The notes: a model not told the origin generated them from the letters alone. 64,000 bases of DNA from Eledone cirrhosa (GCA_964016885.1 OZ024743.1:341747781-341811780), one strand, 5' to 3'. Positions 32,311 through 44,932 are shown, counted from the first letter of the stretch. A program made the numbers and translations.

Positions 32311-34807
32311 CAGTGGGTCCTCGATATACGGTAGTTCTTTATCCGGTAAATTCACAGATACGGTTTTGGGTAATTACTACCATCAATTCTATTTACAGTA
32401 AAAAAAATTCACAGATACGGTTCTTGGTCGTGTTTTGTTTATATTGTACCGTAGCGCCACCTGTAGTAAAAAATAAATCCCACCTTGAATTCGTAGAAAC
32501 TGACTGCTATTCGAATTCTAGGAAAATTGTGTTACTACTGCTATCGTACTAACTGACCTTACCGAGAAACTGGCCAATCACGAGCCAGTTCAGATATCAG
32601 TCGATAACGTCATAACTGTTCACTGATCACTTCAGTTCAGCAAACTAGCGTGTCCTCTCAGTGAGAGAATTTTTGCCGAACCGGAGTGATCAGTTAAGAG
32701 TTATGACGTCATTCAAAGTAAGAGAAAACCCGACGGCATGTTTTTGGAGCATAATTATCACGGTATATCTTCTAACCCCATATCTGATGGCCCCAAAACG
32801 TCCTGCGAATATTGCTGATGCAGATGGAAAGGCCAAAAGCACGAGGAAGAGCCTGACTTTGGAGATAAAGCTGGATATTTTGAAAAGGGAGGAACAGGGT
32901 GAAGGTCCGTCCGCCATAAGTCGTAACTTAGGCCTAGCCCAGTCTACAGTCTGGACTGTTTAAAAAAAATAGTGAGGCTGTCAATAAAGCTGAGGAGAAT
33001 GCTACGAGTCTACAGAGTAGATTGTTGACCAAACATCGTGAGCCGATTATGGATAGGATGGAAAGTTTGCTCAAAATTTGGATCGACGACCAAAAATCGT
33101 CAAAATATGACTCTGTCTTTAAATGTAATCAGTGAGAAAGCATTGTCCATTATTGACAGGCTCAAGACTGAAATGGGGGTGGAGGACTTTGTATTCAAGG
33201 CAAGCAAAGGCTGGTTTGATAAGTTCAAACGACGTTCGAGTCTTTACAGCATAAAAGTTACAGGTGAGGTTGCCAGTTCCGACAAAGTGAGTGCTGAAAA
33301 ATTCAAGGCAGAGTTAGAGAAATACATTACAGAGAAGGGGTACAGCAAAAAAAACAGGTTATTAATTATGATGAAACAGGACTTTATTGGAAAAAGATGA
33401 CCAGTAATACTTATATTGACAAGGAGGAGAAAAGTGCGAAAGGGTTCAAAGCCTCAAAGGACCGCGTTACTCTGTTACTTGGAGGGAATGCAGAAGGAGA
33501 TTTAAAGCTCAAGCCATTCATTATCTACCATTCTGAAACTCCAATAGCACTCAAGGGGTTACTTAAGCAATACCTACCAGTGATATGGAAGTCTAATAAG
33601 AAGGCATGGCTGATCATTTCAATACACCAGGATCTTTCACCTCATATATGTCACCAACCCTTAAGGAATCTGCATTAGCTAACAACATTGCCAACCGTGT
33701 TCTGCTATTAGTGGACAACGCCCCCAGCCACCAACGGGCAATAGAAGACTGGTCAGAAAATATTGAGATTTTGTTTCTCCCCCAAACACCACAGCTCTCA
33801 TTCAGCCGATGGATCAAACAGTCATCAAAACATTTAAGGCATACTACAAGTGGAGAACCATGCAGCAGCTGATAAAGGGCACAGATGGGCCTGACAAGCC
33901 CACGATCAGGGAATGGTGGAAATTATACAACATCAAGCACGGCTTAGATAACATCAAGGCATCTTGGGAAGAAGTGAAGCAGTCTACCATGAACTTGGCC
34001 TGGAAGAAATTATGGCCAGCATGTGTGAATCACTTCCAAGGCTTTGCTGAGGACATTGGTGCGATAAAAAAGATATTGTAAATCTCTGCCATAGAGCTGG
34101 CTTCGATGGTGTTAATGATGATGATGTGCAAAACCTTTTGGAAGGCCACGCTGAAACACTCTCCAATGATGAACTCATAGAACTAGACAAGGCGATATAG
34201 GAGACAGAAAACGAAGAAGAGGAGGAAGAATAACCTGTGCGTGGCTTGGACATAAAAACTCTAAGAGAATGTCTCGGGAGTATCGAAACAATCTTAGAAA
34301 CCCTGAAGGAGCGTGACCCTAACCCTGCTGGGAGCAGCAAAGTGGCTCAAGACGTCGAAAAAGCGTCAAGATTTACCAAGAAATGAATGAAGCCAAAAGA
34401 AACACCGCCAAACAGTCCTCCATCTACTCTTTCTTCAAGTCAGTCACACCTGCCAACTGTGCTACAGCTGGCCCTTCAACATCCACTGCAGTTAACAATT
34501 TTGTTGGTTTTGAGCCTCCAACATCACCCTCCCCTGCCAACTCAGGCCAAGATGAGTAAGGGCTGAATCCCCTACTGTCCCTTAGCCTCGGGAGGGACAA
34601 ATGAAGGGGCACATCATCTGATGGACTACGCGGCATGTGTAAGGTACAGTAAAAAAAAAAAGCAACATTATTTCTTTTCTGTAGGGATGACTTTTTCGAT
34701 ATGCTGGAACGCCTCCCTATCTATTTCATGTTATAATGGGTTCTTTATACGGTAATTCATATATATAATTCAGGAACGCATATATACCGTATATCGAGGA
34801 CTCACTG
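32311..34807 (+). mobile_element. Tigger/pogo-type DNA transposon, full length, inactive
   Basis: The left end CAGTGGGTCCTCGATATACG at 32311 is matched by the reverse complement CAGTGAGTCCTCGATATACG at the right end (34788-34807). TA flanks both sides (32309-32310, 34808-34809), the target duplication typical of Tc1/mariner/pogo. At 2497 bp, with one broken transposase gene between, it is a complete but dead Tigger-like copy. Confidence 0.92.
32786..34558 (+). pseudogene. Tigger-type (jerky-like) transposase, multiple breaks
   Basis: From ATG 32786: an N-terminal psq-type helix-turn-helix (LTLEIKLDILKREEQGEGPS, AISRNLGLAQSTVWTV), then a TAA. The CENP-B-like second DNA-binding domain follows in shifted frames (ISEKALSIIDRLKTEMG, FKASKGWFDKFKRR). 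The DDE domain has VINYDETGLYWKK (first Asp, across a frameshift near 33360), LLLVDNAPSH (second Asp, about 33710) and QPMDQTVIKTFKAYY (third Asp, about 33810). An acidic C-terminus and a tail with SSIYSFFKSVTPA end near 34558. At least one nonsense codon and several frameshifts interrupt it. A Tigger transposase would cut and paste the element at TA. This one cannot be made intact. Confidence 0.9.
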
Positions 34808-34918
34808 TATATATATATCATATTATAAAGCTGAGTGTCGTGTGTATGTATTATGTATGTATCCTACACACCTCCCTATAGTTTCTTAGCTTTACTCTCT
34901 CCGTCGCTCTTCCCTCTC

Positions 34919-35000
34919 TCTATAATAGATCATTCCCCCTCTCTATAATTTAACTGCTTTACTCTCTCTCTTCACTCTCAAATATTATAAAGCTGAACGT

Positions 35001-35042
<42 letters not shown>

Positions 35043-35400
35043 TCTCTATAATTGAACTCCTTTACTCTCTGTCTCTTCACTCTCTATATGTCAACACTCT
35101 TTTACTTTCCGTAGAGATGAGAGTCGTATGTAATTTGGTCAACACGTATGTATGCTACACTCCTCACTATAGTTTCTTATCTTTACTCTCTCCGTCGCTC
35201 TTCACTCTCTCTATAATAGATCATTCCCCCTCTCTATAATGTAACTGCTTTACTCTCTCTGTCGCTCTTCACCCTCTAATATTATAAAGCCGAGCGTCGT
35301 CTCTCTCTCTCTCGCTCTTTCACCCGCTCTATAATTTAACTGCTTTACTCTCTGTCACTCTTCACTCTCTATATGACAACACTCTTTTACTTTCCGTATC
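34919..35400 (+). repeat. ~293-bp CT-rich tandem repeat
   Basis: Units share gatcattccccctctctata, actgctttactctctct and atgacaacactcttttactt. A third, partial unit lies at about 36567-36665 beyond the gap. Confidence 0.75.
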
Positions 35401-35419
35401 TACCCTCAATATACCAATA

Positions 35420-35720
35420 TATACCCAGGTTCTGCTGCACGTCGAGCTGAGGGGGCCAAACTCCTCAATACTGGTCGCTCTACGACAGGTTTGCGGTCGT
35501 ACCCCCACCGGGAGTGGAGACTTCTGGTGTCCTCAGGCCCAGGGCTACGTCGTTACTCACCACCATAGGCGCTGAGCTGCCCAGCTGCAGGTGTGAGCCC
35601 CGCGAGTTGGAGTGGATTTTCCAGCGCGTCTCCCTTACCGTCCTCCGGGAAAACGCCTTCTCCATTCTGTCCGCCGGGGCTGTGGATGGGCCCCATTGCG
35701 TACCATTGTAGTTGTTGTAT
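35420..35720. other. GC-rich block inside the candidate Helitron
   Basis: About 300 bp of markedly GC-rich sequence (ctgcacgtcgagctgagggg.. to ggatgggccccattgcg) between CT-rich repeats. Open frames exist on both strands (61 codons minus at 35480-35665; 65 plus at 35514), but I recognise no domain. Helitrons often carry captured host fragments, so a captured exon is possible; it could equally be part of another repeat. Confidence 0.4.
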
Positions 35721-35865
35721 ACAGATATTAATGAATCCTATTATTTATATCATATATCAACATAGTGATGAGCGTCGTATGTATGTTTATTTCAAAAGGA
35801 TAACCTCCTTCAAATTCGGTCAACGCACAAGAAGGTAATACATACATCAAAAGGCAACCCTCTTA

Positions 35866-36106
35866 GAGAGACAGAGAGTGAAAGAGACAGATTAGGAAAA
35901 CTACACACACACATCAAAAGAGAGAGAGAGGGGGAGAGGAGAGAGAGAGAGAGGGGGGAAGAGAAACAGAGGGACGGGCAAGAAGGTAATACATACATCT
36001 AAAATGATTTGGATACAAATATCATAATATAATGGTTGCAGAACGAAAGTACAGACAAATATAATAATGTATGTATCCCACACACTTTTTCTGTCTTTGC
36101 TCGCAT

Positions 36107-36184
<78 letters not shown>

Positions 36185-36300
36185 TACACATACTTTCACA
36201 CCTGATTTCGCCAATTGCCGGATAACATCAAAATAAAACACACAGACACACACATGCTCATACACACATACACAAACACACATACACATACATACACACA
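35866..36300. repeat. (GA)n and (CA)n tracts
   Basis: GA-rich at 35866-35975 and (CA)n at 36112-36182 and 36238-36300, running into the gap. Confidence 0.95.
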
Positions 36301-36500
36301 NNNNNNNNNNNNNNNNNNNNNNNNNNNNNNNNNNNNNNNNNNNNNNNNNNNNNNNNNNNNNNNNNNNNNNNNNNNNNNNNNNNNNNNNNNNNNNNNNNNN
36401 NNNNNNNNNNNNNNNNNNNNNNNNNNNNNNNNNNNNNNNNNNNNNNNNNNNNNNNNNNNNNNNNNNNNNNNNNNNNNNNNNNNNNNNNNNNNNNNNNNNN
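36301..36500. other. Assembly gap (200 N)
   Basis: Exactly 200 unknown bases flanked by (CA)n on both sides. The round number suggests a placeholder length. Confidence 0.98.
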
Positions 36501-36539
<39 letters not shown>

Positions 36540-36920
36540 CTATACTTTATATGCATGTATGTATGTAAGATCATTCCCCCTCTCTATAATTAACGGCTTT
36601 ACTCTCTCTGTCGCTTTTCACTCTCTATATGACAACACTGTTTTAGTTTCTGTATCTCCCTTCAATAATATAAACATACAGAGAGAGGAGAGGAGAGAGA
36701 GAGAGAGAAGTAGAAGAGAGAGATGAGAGAAGAGGAGAAGAGGAAGAGAGACAGAGGGAGAGAGAGAGAAGAAATATTAGGAAAACTACACACACACATC
36801 TACAGAGAGAGACAGAAAAAACAGAAGGTGGGGAAAAGAGAGAGAGATAGGCCGTTAGACAGAGAGAGATACAATTAAAGTGTTAGTTATTCAAAGAGAG
36901 AGAGAGTCGGAGGACAATGT
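36501..36920. repeat. (CA)n then (GA)n low-complexity
   Basis: CA to about 36537, the partial tandem unit at 36567-36665, then GA-rich DNA to about 36910. Confidence 0.9.
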
Positions 36921-36989
36921 GACACGGCAGGGTGTGTGATATCTTTGCAGTGGAGTGGTGGTGGCAGGTATACCGAGCCGGGCTAGCTA

Positions 36990-36990
<1 letters not shown>

Positions 36991-37035
<45 letters not shown>
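36991..37035. repeat. (TA)n microsatellite
   Basis: TA run between the Helitron 3' end and the palindrome. Confidence 0.97.
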
Positions 37036-37040
<5 letters not shown>

Positions 37041-38553
37041 TGAGTCCTTCATCAGTGACCCTCCAACCGCCCCAGGCATTTCATCGCTTTAAGGGCCATA
37101 TACCTCAGGTTGGTGCGAACAACGGCTAAAAAAAGTCGTTGGGACACGTAAATAAAGAGAACGTTAGGGTGAACAAACAAAATTGTTTAAGCAACAGAAA
37201 GTGAGAGGAAAGAGACAAGTCCCAGATTTCTATGAATATAAACTCGATAAAATCGTGAACTAGAGAATAAAGACCATCAGACCTGGTTGAAATGTGAGCA
37301 AGGAAGGAATTTCGCACAGGTCTAACGGGAGGAAGAAGAAGAAGGGGTCTGGTCTGCGAATTCGGTAAACATAAGTTCTGTGAAGAAGCAGACGAGAGAG
37401 AGAAAAAAAATTCATACCGGCTTGGCCAAGAGTGCGCGAGAAAAGAAATCAGACAGGTCAAGCGGGAAGAAAGAGGAGTGGAGGAGAGGTAGTGACAGGG
37501 TATGAGTGAGTGAAAGTTGAGGAAGAGGCTAACAGAGAGAGAGACTGCTAGAAAGGGTAAAGATACAAAGAGAGAAACAGACGGGTGGCAGCAGAGGAAA
37601 AAATATGTGTAAATATGATAATAATGGAGCTGCGGCGTTGCAAATGGGTTACATATAAAAAAGTGAGTCCTTCATCAGTGACCCTCCAACCGTCCCAGGC
37701 ATTTCATCGCTTTAAGGGCCATATACCTCAGGTTGGTGCGAACAACGGCTAAAAAAAGTCGTTAGGACACGTAAATAAAGAGAACGTTTTGTTTGTTCAC
37801 CCTAACGTTCTCTTTATTTACGTGTCCCAACGACTTTTTTTAGCCGTTGTTCGCACCAACCTGAGGTATATGGCCCTTAAAGCGATGAAATGCCTGGGAC
37901 GGTTGGAGGGTCACTGATGAAGGACTCACTTTTTTATATGTAACCCATTTGCAACGCCGCAGCTCCATTATTATCATATTTACACATATTTTTTCCTCTG
38001 CTGCCACCCGTCTGTTTCTCTCTTTGTATCTTTACCCTTTCTAGCAGTCTCTCTCTCTGTTAGCCTCTTCCTCAACTTTCACTCACTCATACCCTGTCAC
38101 TACCTCTCCTCCACTCCTCTTTCTTCCCGCTTGGCCTGTCCGATTTCTTTTCTCGCGCACTCTTGGCCAAGCCGGTATGAATTTTTTTTCTCTCTCTCGT
38201 CTGCGTCTTCACAGAACTTATGTTTACCGAATTCGCAGACCAGACCCCTTCTTCTTCTTCCTCCCGTTAGACCTGTGCGAAATTCCTTCCTTGCTCACAT
38301 TTCAACAAGGTCTGATGGTCTTTATTCTCTAGTTCACGATTTTATCGAGTTTATATTCATAGAAATCTGGGACTTGTCTCTTTCCTCTCACTTTCTGTTA
38401 CTTAAACCATTTTGTTTGTTCACCCTAACGTTCTCTTTATTTACGTGTCCCAACGACTTTTTTTAGCCGTTGTTCGCACCAACCTGAGGTATATGGCCCT
38501 TAAAGCGATGAAATGCCTGGGACGGTTGGAGGGTCACTGATGAAGGACTCACT
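37036..38553. repeat. Near-perfect palindrome, ~750-bp arms
   Basis: Left arm 37036-37788 and right arm 37804-38553 are reverse complements with very few differences (for example a single-base change in the CAGACC/CAAGGT region and ccgcccc versus ccgtccc). The spacer is only 15 bases. Each arm itself contains two direct copies of a ~150-bp block (agtgagtccttcatcagtga .. gcgaacaacggctaaaaaaa) around a ~450-bp interior. The structure is therefore [repeat-interior-repeat] followed by its mirror. The mirrored 111-codon frames at 37126-37461 and 38131-38466 are the same sequence in opposite strands and show no known domain. Confidence 0.93.
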
Positions 38554-38606
38554 TTTTTATATGTAACCCATTTGCAACGCCGCAGCTCCATTATTATCAT
38601 ATTTAC

Positions 38607-38638
<32 letters not shown>

Positions 38639-38639
38639 A

Positions 38640-38670
<31 letters not shown>

Positions 38671-38885
38671 GTATATAATAATAATTTCTATACTTTCATT
38701 TATATATATGTATATATACATATATGGCGTTGTTATTTGGTGTTGTTGAAAATAGCAGTGGCCTCTGACCTGGCAATAAAAACTGGAGTCAAAATTCTTT
38801 CTGTACCAAAACCAAGTTTGTGTGTGTGTATGTGTGTATGTGTGTGTGTGTGTGTCTGTGTGTGTGTGTCTATCTATCTATATGT
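38554..38885. repeat. Flank of palindrome, (TA)n and (TG)n microsatellites
   Basis: The right arm continues to about 38605 (tatgtaacccatttgcaacg..) as it also does inside the palindrome at about 37938, then (TA)n to 38720 and (TG)n at 38818-38868. Confidence 0.9.
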
Positions 38886-39420
38886 ATAAGGGATACAGAT
38901 ATTGCTTTCTCAGTCACCAAGCTTCTAAATTCATTGGTTGCTACTAAGTATTTTATTTTGCTACGAGGTATATTATTTTGCAAGGTACTATTTTCCCCCT
39001 GAGTTTGTGATTTCAGAGAAAGGTAAGAAATTCTTCATATTTTGTATCTTTTTATTTTGACTTTACAGTTTGAATTGTAGAATTGTCTATCCACTCAAAA
39101 TATTACAACAGCTAACAGTGAAATATAGAATTTAAAAAAAAAGACCTTTTTCAACTGAGATCAAATCTTTTTTTTATTTCAAAAATATATAATTTGAAAT
39201 AGCTTGCTTTTGTTTTGGACTGAAACTTTTTTGTATTTAATTCGTGTGAGTATTTTTTAAAGTTTCTAAGATAACTTGATTTGGCCCAGTAATCTACTGA
39301 TATCAAAATCAGTACTATATTGAAAAATGTAAAAATAAGGTAGGGGTCGTTTCGTGATTTCGAGGGGCAAAAGGGGCCGTTTGGCCGAAATGTGTTGAGA
39401 ATCTTTGATCTACATTATTT
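38886..39420. other. No confident feature
   Basis: AT-rich. The end at 39345-39415 (ggggtcgtttcgtgatt .. tgttgagaatctttgatcta) resembles the edge of hAT-type non-autonomous repeats, but no partner end was found. Confidence 0.35.
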
Positions 39421-39566
39421 CTTCGCAGTATCAGTAGAACGTTGGACACCATGCTCTGCAGAATAGAGGTATGACCCTTTACGTTCAGAGTTCAAATACC
39501 GCGGAGGTAGATAAAATAAGCACCAGTAAGGCACTGGCCTTGTTCCAAAAGTAGAAACAATTATTT
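39421..39566 (+). mobile_element. tRNA-derived SINE, diverged and internally deleted
   Basis: gcagtatcagtagaacgttg head, gagttcaaataccgcggagg B-box region, ataaaataagcaccagtaag, tail aaagtagaaacaattattt. attatttct flanks both ends and may be the target duplication. Confidence 0.75.
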
Positions 39567-40453
39567 CTATAGTATATTTTACGTTATTTTTATTGTTATC
39601 GCGTATTTCTCTATTGTATATGTTGTCCTGTTTCTTGTACTCGTTCCTTATGTGGTGATTTGTTTCAGTCTAATGTTTTTCTGTATTTCCGATTCAGTAG
39701 TCTGTTCACCGCGCAGTTTTGATCTAAATTTGCTGTTCTATCTCTCTATGTATCCTCGTTGAAATTATAACTGTTCGCAGTTTTGTCAGGAATTATTTAT
39801 GTGTACCAGGTTTGTGTGTATATTATTTGCCCTTCCTAGAATATGTCTGTGTGTAAATGGTGATCGTTGGCTTATAAACTCAATTTCTCTATTGCTTAAA
39901 TACATTTTTCGATTTAGTCCATATTACGATATACATTGATCCGTTGGACGTTGTGGTTGTGTTGCAGGAATGTTATTTTCATTCCATAGTTTATAAATAT
40001 GATCTTCTACGTTTTTCCTATGTATATTTTGGAGATTTCTATTTCACACACTTTACCAATTTCTTGTATATTTTGTTCATGTGTGCTTGCACATAGTTTT
40101 TTTTTTATCGAATTCGTTTCAAACGTTTCCGTCGTAGTTTTATTAAGGTCACGATTCCTCAATAATTCACTTTAATTTTACGTTCTTCTCTAATATCAGA
40201 TTATTCGGCATTCTTAAATCTCCGCCTCGTTATTATTCTATAGCATAGATTAAACTATGGATATTCTTACGTTCACGTTTTAATACATATATAGTTTATT
40301 CAGCTTTTAATGGGAAAAAGTAGCTCTGATAGTATTTTGTAAAGGTTATGTAAACAATAGATTATATTTCACTAGTCGTGTTTGACGATCGTTTCTATGT
40401 TTTTGCATAGTTCTTCTGTTATTGCTGATTTATAAATCTATATGTAATGTATA

Positions 40454-40457
<4 letters not shown>
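39567..40457. other. No assigned feature
   Basis: T-rich on plus. The minus strand gives many short coding-like fragments between 39650 and 40140 in changing frames, but I could not assign a family. Confidence 0.4.
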
Positions 40458-40506
<49 letters not shown>

Positions 40507-40618
40507 TTGGAGCTCTGAAATAGCAATATATATATGGATGTATATATAATGTATTTTGCAATACACTTTATGCTTAATTAAAAGCATTTTGAAGACCGTA
40601 AGCTATTGTTTTACTAGC
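40458..40618 (+). repeat. (TA)n and family G repeat
   Basis: (TA)n to 40501, then ttagaattggagctctgaaa, ttttgcaatacactttatgc and ttttgaagaccgtaagctat (40501-40618). Confidence 0.8.
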
Positions 40619-40833
<215 letters not shown>

Positions 40834-40849
40834 TTTATATGCATGTGAT

Positions 40850-41165
40850 AAGGTGAGGAATTAATTATTAGAGTGCTTCCTTCACAATCATGAGGTTCCC
40901 CGTTCGATTCGCGGATCGGGTGGTGCGTTTTTTCCTTGTGCAGGAAAATTATTTCACATTGTTCCAGTTCCCTCAGCTTCAGAGGCATTACTAGCGCCAA
41001 GATGTTTCCTTTGGGCAACCTAGCTGGTTTGATGAGGGTAGATTCGGAATCTTGGACGATTGCTGGTCTTCCATAAAAATACCTTGCTCTCGTGATGTAC
41101 TAATCTTGGAAATAAACCTACTAGTTGCAAAGCTCACTGACGCCAATTCCTGACAAAAGGGGGCC
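40850..41165 (+). mobile_element. Octopus-type tRNA-derived SINE (second family)
   Basis: A tRNA-like head (attagagtgcttccttcaca, atcatgaggttccccgttcg) has a good B-box (gttcgattc at 40902-40910). It is followed by the cephalopod SINE body: ttccagttccctcagctt, ttgctggtcttccataaa, aaagggggcctttatataaa. I recognise this body from octopus SINEs. It ends near (TA)n and is unrelated to the SINE at 16347. Confidence 0.78.
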
Positions 41166-41179
41166 TTTATATAAATATA

Positions 41180-41373
<194 letters not shown>

Positions 41374-41623
41374 CTTAGGAATATTTGTCCGTGTGGGGGT
41401 GTATATGCGTGCTTGTGTGTTTCTGCGTGTGTGTGCGTTTACAGACTCAGTGAGATATAAAGCGGGAGAGAGAGGGAGAGAGAAAGAGATATCGGTTTAT
41501 TCGTTTGAACCTGGGGAATCATTCCGTAAAGATCAGATTGAATAAAGACGATTATATATATTGAGCGCTTTGTTCAGGTTTGTATATCCAAACACTCGAT
41601 CTAATATGCTTATATAATGAATA

Positions 41624-41664
<41 letters not shown>

Positions 41665-41669
<5 letters not shown>

Positions 41670-44230
41670 TACTCACATGCACCTGCATTCATATTTGTAC
41701 AGATTTAGAACCTAATAAGCATCCTCAACAGCGGTCGTTTACCTTAAAACTCTAAGATGTACAATGAGCAAATTATAGATTAAACTTCTAAATATAAGTA
41801 AAATTGCGTTATGATATTCCAAATACACGTGTTGTGGAAAAATATGCATAAAATATAAAATAAATTATGGTGAAATAGCAATTCGATAGCAAATCATCAT
41901 AAGGTCTTTTTTACTTTAAAATGTTCTTAATGTCTTACTACTTCAGGTGGGTGGGATACAATGTGAAGGTTGTTAACGTTCTTGAGAATTGAAATAGTCG
42001 GCATTTGGACAACAGCGTGTTTGATGCTTCAGCTTCGAGGAATATTTACAAAAGAAGTTATTAGTATCACTTAAGCGTTTTTCTCACCTTTACTGAAATT
42101 GTTGCAACTGACTACACTACAAATGTTCTTAAGTTTCCCAGTGGCTATGAGCTGATGCACAGGAATACGGTTGGAGGCTTTATCGGTATTATTTAGATTT
42201 TATATTTATTTACTATTAATTTTATTTATTTTTTTGTATGATAAAACGCAGAGGTGTATGTATATTGCAGAATATTAAGCTCTGTTGTGCTCCAGTCAGT
42301 AATGTCCGTGAAGATGTTGAAGATACGAGATTCCACAGGAATGTTTTATGGTAAACATGAATATATAAATGGCAAGGAATTAGGAAACCAAACAATAGTG
42401 ATTTAGCTTAATTGCGTGCTTTCAGCCCTTGAGATTTCAATGAGAAGGAAAAAGATAACTGTATTACCCAACAACAATTGTGACAACTATCAGTTTTCTT
42501 TACTTGTTATGTCAATTCATACTTGTAACTGTTCAAATAGAAAATTATTATTACGATGAAGAATAACTACCATTTCTCCTCTTGGCGTTACCTTTTCCGG
42601 CTTAAGATTAGAGGTTTCATAGATTAATGAATATGAATACTTTGAAAGAACATTTATTAAGTTAAGTTTTAACCTCTATTTGATCAAGCTGAAAAGATAA
42701 GGTATCAGTTGATAATTATATGAATAGGAGTAATTCAATAGAAAGTGAGAAGTGAGATCCGATAATAGCTTACTTGTGCCGCATAGTTTTAAATTTTATT
42801 AGACGAGCGAGTGTAGTTAACTAAATGAAGGCAAGTGATATATGCACAAAACGTACAGTAGCACCATAACCACTGTTAAAGTAATCAATAGGATGGCAGA
42901 CGGAATACAGTTCTTATGTCAATGACGACGGAAACTACTAGACGAAACTACAGAGTAGGGTGGTATCATTAAAATCCGTTTTATTCACTCAGAAACAAAA
43001 ATACAAATATATTTTAAAAAGCAATGAAAGAAAATGTGATCTGGGTATATAATATAAACTCTACTTTTATAGAAGTGTTTTTAAATTACAATCTGTAATC
43101 ACATTTCAATGAATAATGAATAAAAACTATTTAATTATATGTACAGATAATGTTCAAACGAATTCCAAAGGGTCTGAATACATCAAAGTATTATGGAAAG
43201 ATAATTCTAAATTGCAAAGTCACTGTAGTGTGAAAATTAAATTGACAAGAAAGAGGGAAAATGAGGTATAGATAAGGTGTCATGAAGAAGAGTTATAGAT
43301 ATAGGTGACAAAAGTCTATAAATAAAATTGCAAGAATAAAGTGAATTTTTAAGTGTTGGAAAAATGCAGGAATGGAATACCAAACCAGATATTTGGCTTA
43401 TGATACTACCTCCACAGAGAATGTTGTGTCAAAATACAGAACGTGAATGTTATATGTCAACCCAAAGCCATATTTCTTACGGTGGCAACGAAAGAAATAA
43501 TTGTATATAAGGATACATGGAAAGATAGATGGACAAACAAACAATAGTGGTACGAATGAAACGGAATACCACTAAAGGTATAAACAAAATAAAACAGTAA
43601 GATGATGACAGCACTAACTACTTACAGACACACGCGTAATGGCCCTCGTCAGATATTAACTGCTTCCATAGAATGAATTCAACCATGTGCAGTTCAAAGA
43701 ACTAAACCTTTCTCACCAAATATAAAAATAAAATAAAGTATGACGAAAAGTAGGTCACGCGAACATTCATACATGATCTTAGATACATACCAACACAGAG
43801 AATCACGCAAATAGATACACAATAACATTATAACAAGCACTATCGGGCTACAAGACCAGAAAGCACACAAAGAACAAAGCAATCGCGGAAAATCCATTCA
43901 AAATGCTTTCAACGTGCAGTGAAAGACTTCGTAAATTGATAAGGAAGTGAAAAACAACCACTGCACATGGTTTCGTTTTCACAAAAATATGAGAGTATTT
44001 GATTAAACACATTTGAAATAGAAGGGTTTCTATCTTTCAGCAAACACAGGTATACATACACAAACATACAGTCATATACCATCATACCATCACACACACT
44101 CACATACACACCATTAAACACACAAGGATACCATCATACCATCACAGCATCACACACACACCAACGCACCATCACTCAGAAAACATTATATACACACATA
44201 TATATAGTTATATATGAAGTTATACACGAT
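41665..44230. other. No recognised gene
   Basis: About 2.5 kb of AT-rich DNA with only short open frames. CA/CATC-rich low complexity appears at 44050-44190. Confidence 0.55.
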
Positions 44231-44247
44231 ATGTTGATGTATAAATA

Positions 44248-44303
44248 CATACACACACATACCTACCTACCTTCCTACCTACCTACCTACATGCATACAT
44301 ACA
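44248..44303. repeat. (CATA)/(CCTA)n microsatellite
   Basis: Tetranucleotide tract directly at the 3' edge of LINE-tail copy 4. Confidence 0.93.
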
Positions 44304-44877
44304 TGGTGGCTGCCAACTCGTTTTCGAGTACGGCCACTACTTTATATCCATGTAGGAGAACGCCTACCGATGCGCTAAACAAGTGTGACTTTTTAGTCCA
44401 GCCAGCGACTTGAAAACTCTGGTACAAACACTACACTTGTGACAATTATTGACACATAGTGCTGGGCCCATGGTACCATGTGATGACAAGTGCAGAGAGA
44501 TCTCCAGATATAAAGCAATGCCTGTGCCGTGAAGCTTTTATAGTGAGCAAAGGCACTGCACAAAGCCAGTCCCACTCTCTTAACCAAGATGATATTTACC
44601 AAAAAGAAGAACAAGTCAACATCATTGGATACCATCAGGGTTGCAGGTGTTATATCAGAGTTTTCCTTCTCCTAGAATTCTGCCTTGACAAAGGCTAAGG
44701 GGTCATCTCTCCCGGTGATTTTGGATGGCCATTGACTCTTACGAGCTCCTTTGCCCTTTGACAGGTTTTGTTTTTAGTCCTGCAGGATGTCCAAAGTCAC
44801 CCTCCTCACCAAGAAATCTTTGTGGGGTTGCCAGTTTAGTCGCCAACGACCCAACCGTGAGACAGGTTGTACTGGGA
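44304..44877 (-). mobile_element. LINE-tail repeat with C2H2 finger, copy 4
   Basis: Minus-strand copy running in sense from a gtatcccagtacaacctgtc block (44859-44878) to gttggcagccacc. In this copy the finger-coding bases are aagtgtagtgtttgtaccag. Unlike the others it is bounded by (CATA)n rather than (TA)n on both sides. Confidence 0.67.
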
Positions 44878-44932
44878 TACATACATACATACATACATAC
44901 ATACATACATACATACATACATACATACATAC

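Larger units (their letters stand above)
34818..36990 (+). mobile_element. Candidate Helitron (non-autonomous)
   Basis: It begins A|TCATATTATAAAGCTGAG and ends with a small GC hairpin region, ccgagccgggctagCTAG|T, fitting the 5'-TC, 3'-CTRR and A/T target rules of Helitrons. No Rep/helicase is seen. The interior holds a ~293-bp tandem repeat (landmark atcattccccctctctataa at about 34927, 35220 and 36571), (CT)n and (CA)n tracts, a GC-rich block and the assembly gap. It starts 11 bases after the Tigger end. Confidence 0.6.

Noticed and set aside
36301..36500. The N-run as a possible biological boundary
   Set aside because: It is a fixed-length gap in a (CA)n tract, best explained by assembly failure.
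36196..36574. Open frames crossing 36301-36500
   Set aside because: They exist only because the 200 unknown bases are read as unknown residues; their flanks are (CA)n.
37900..37935. Hammerhead core CTGATGA in the palindrome arms
   Set aside because: The sequence after it (aggactcacttttttatatg) has no stem II partner and no GAAA within reach, so only half a core is present.
37126..38466. A 111-codon protein seen twice on opposite strands
   Set aside because: Both are the same sequence in the two arms of the palindrome; composition is Ser/Leu/Phe-rich with no domain, and no start context or partner exon is visible.
40902..40910. Possible tRNA gene at the B-box
   Set aside because: The head lacks a full cloverleaf and is fused to a known SINE body.
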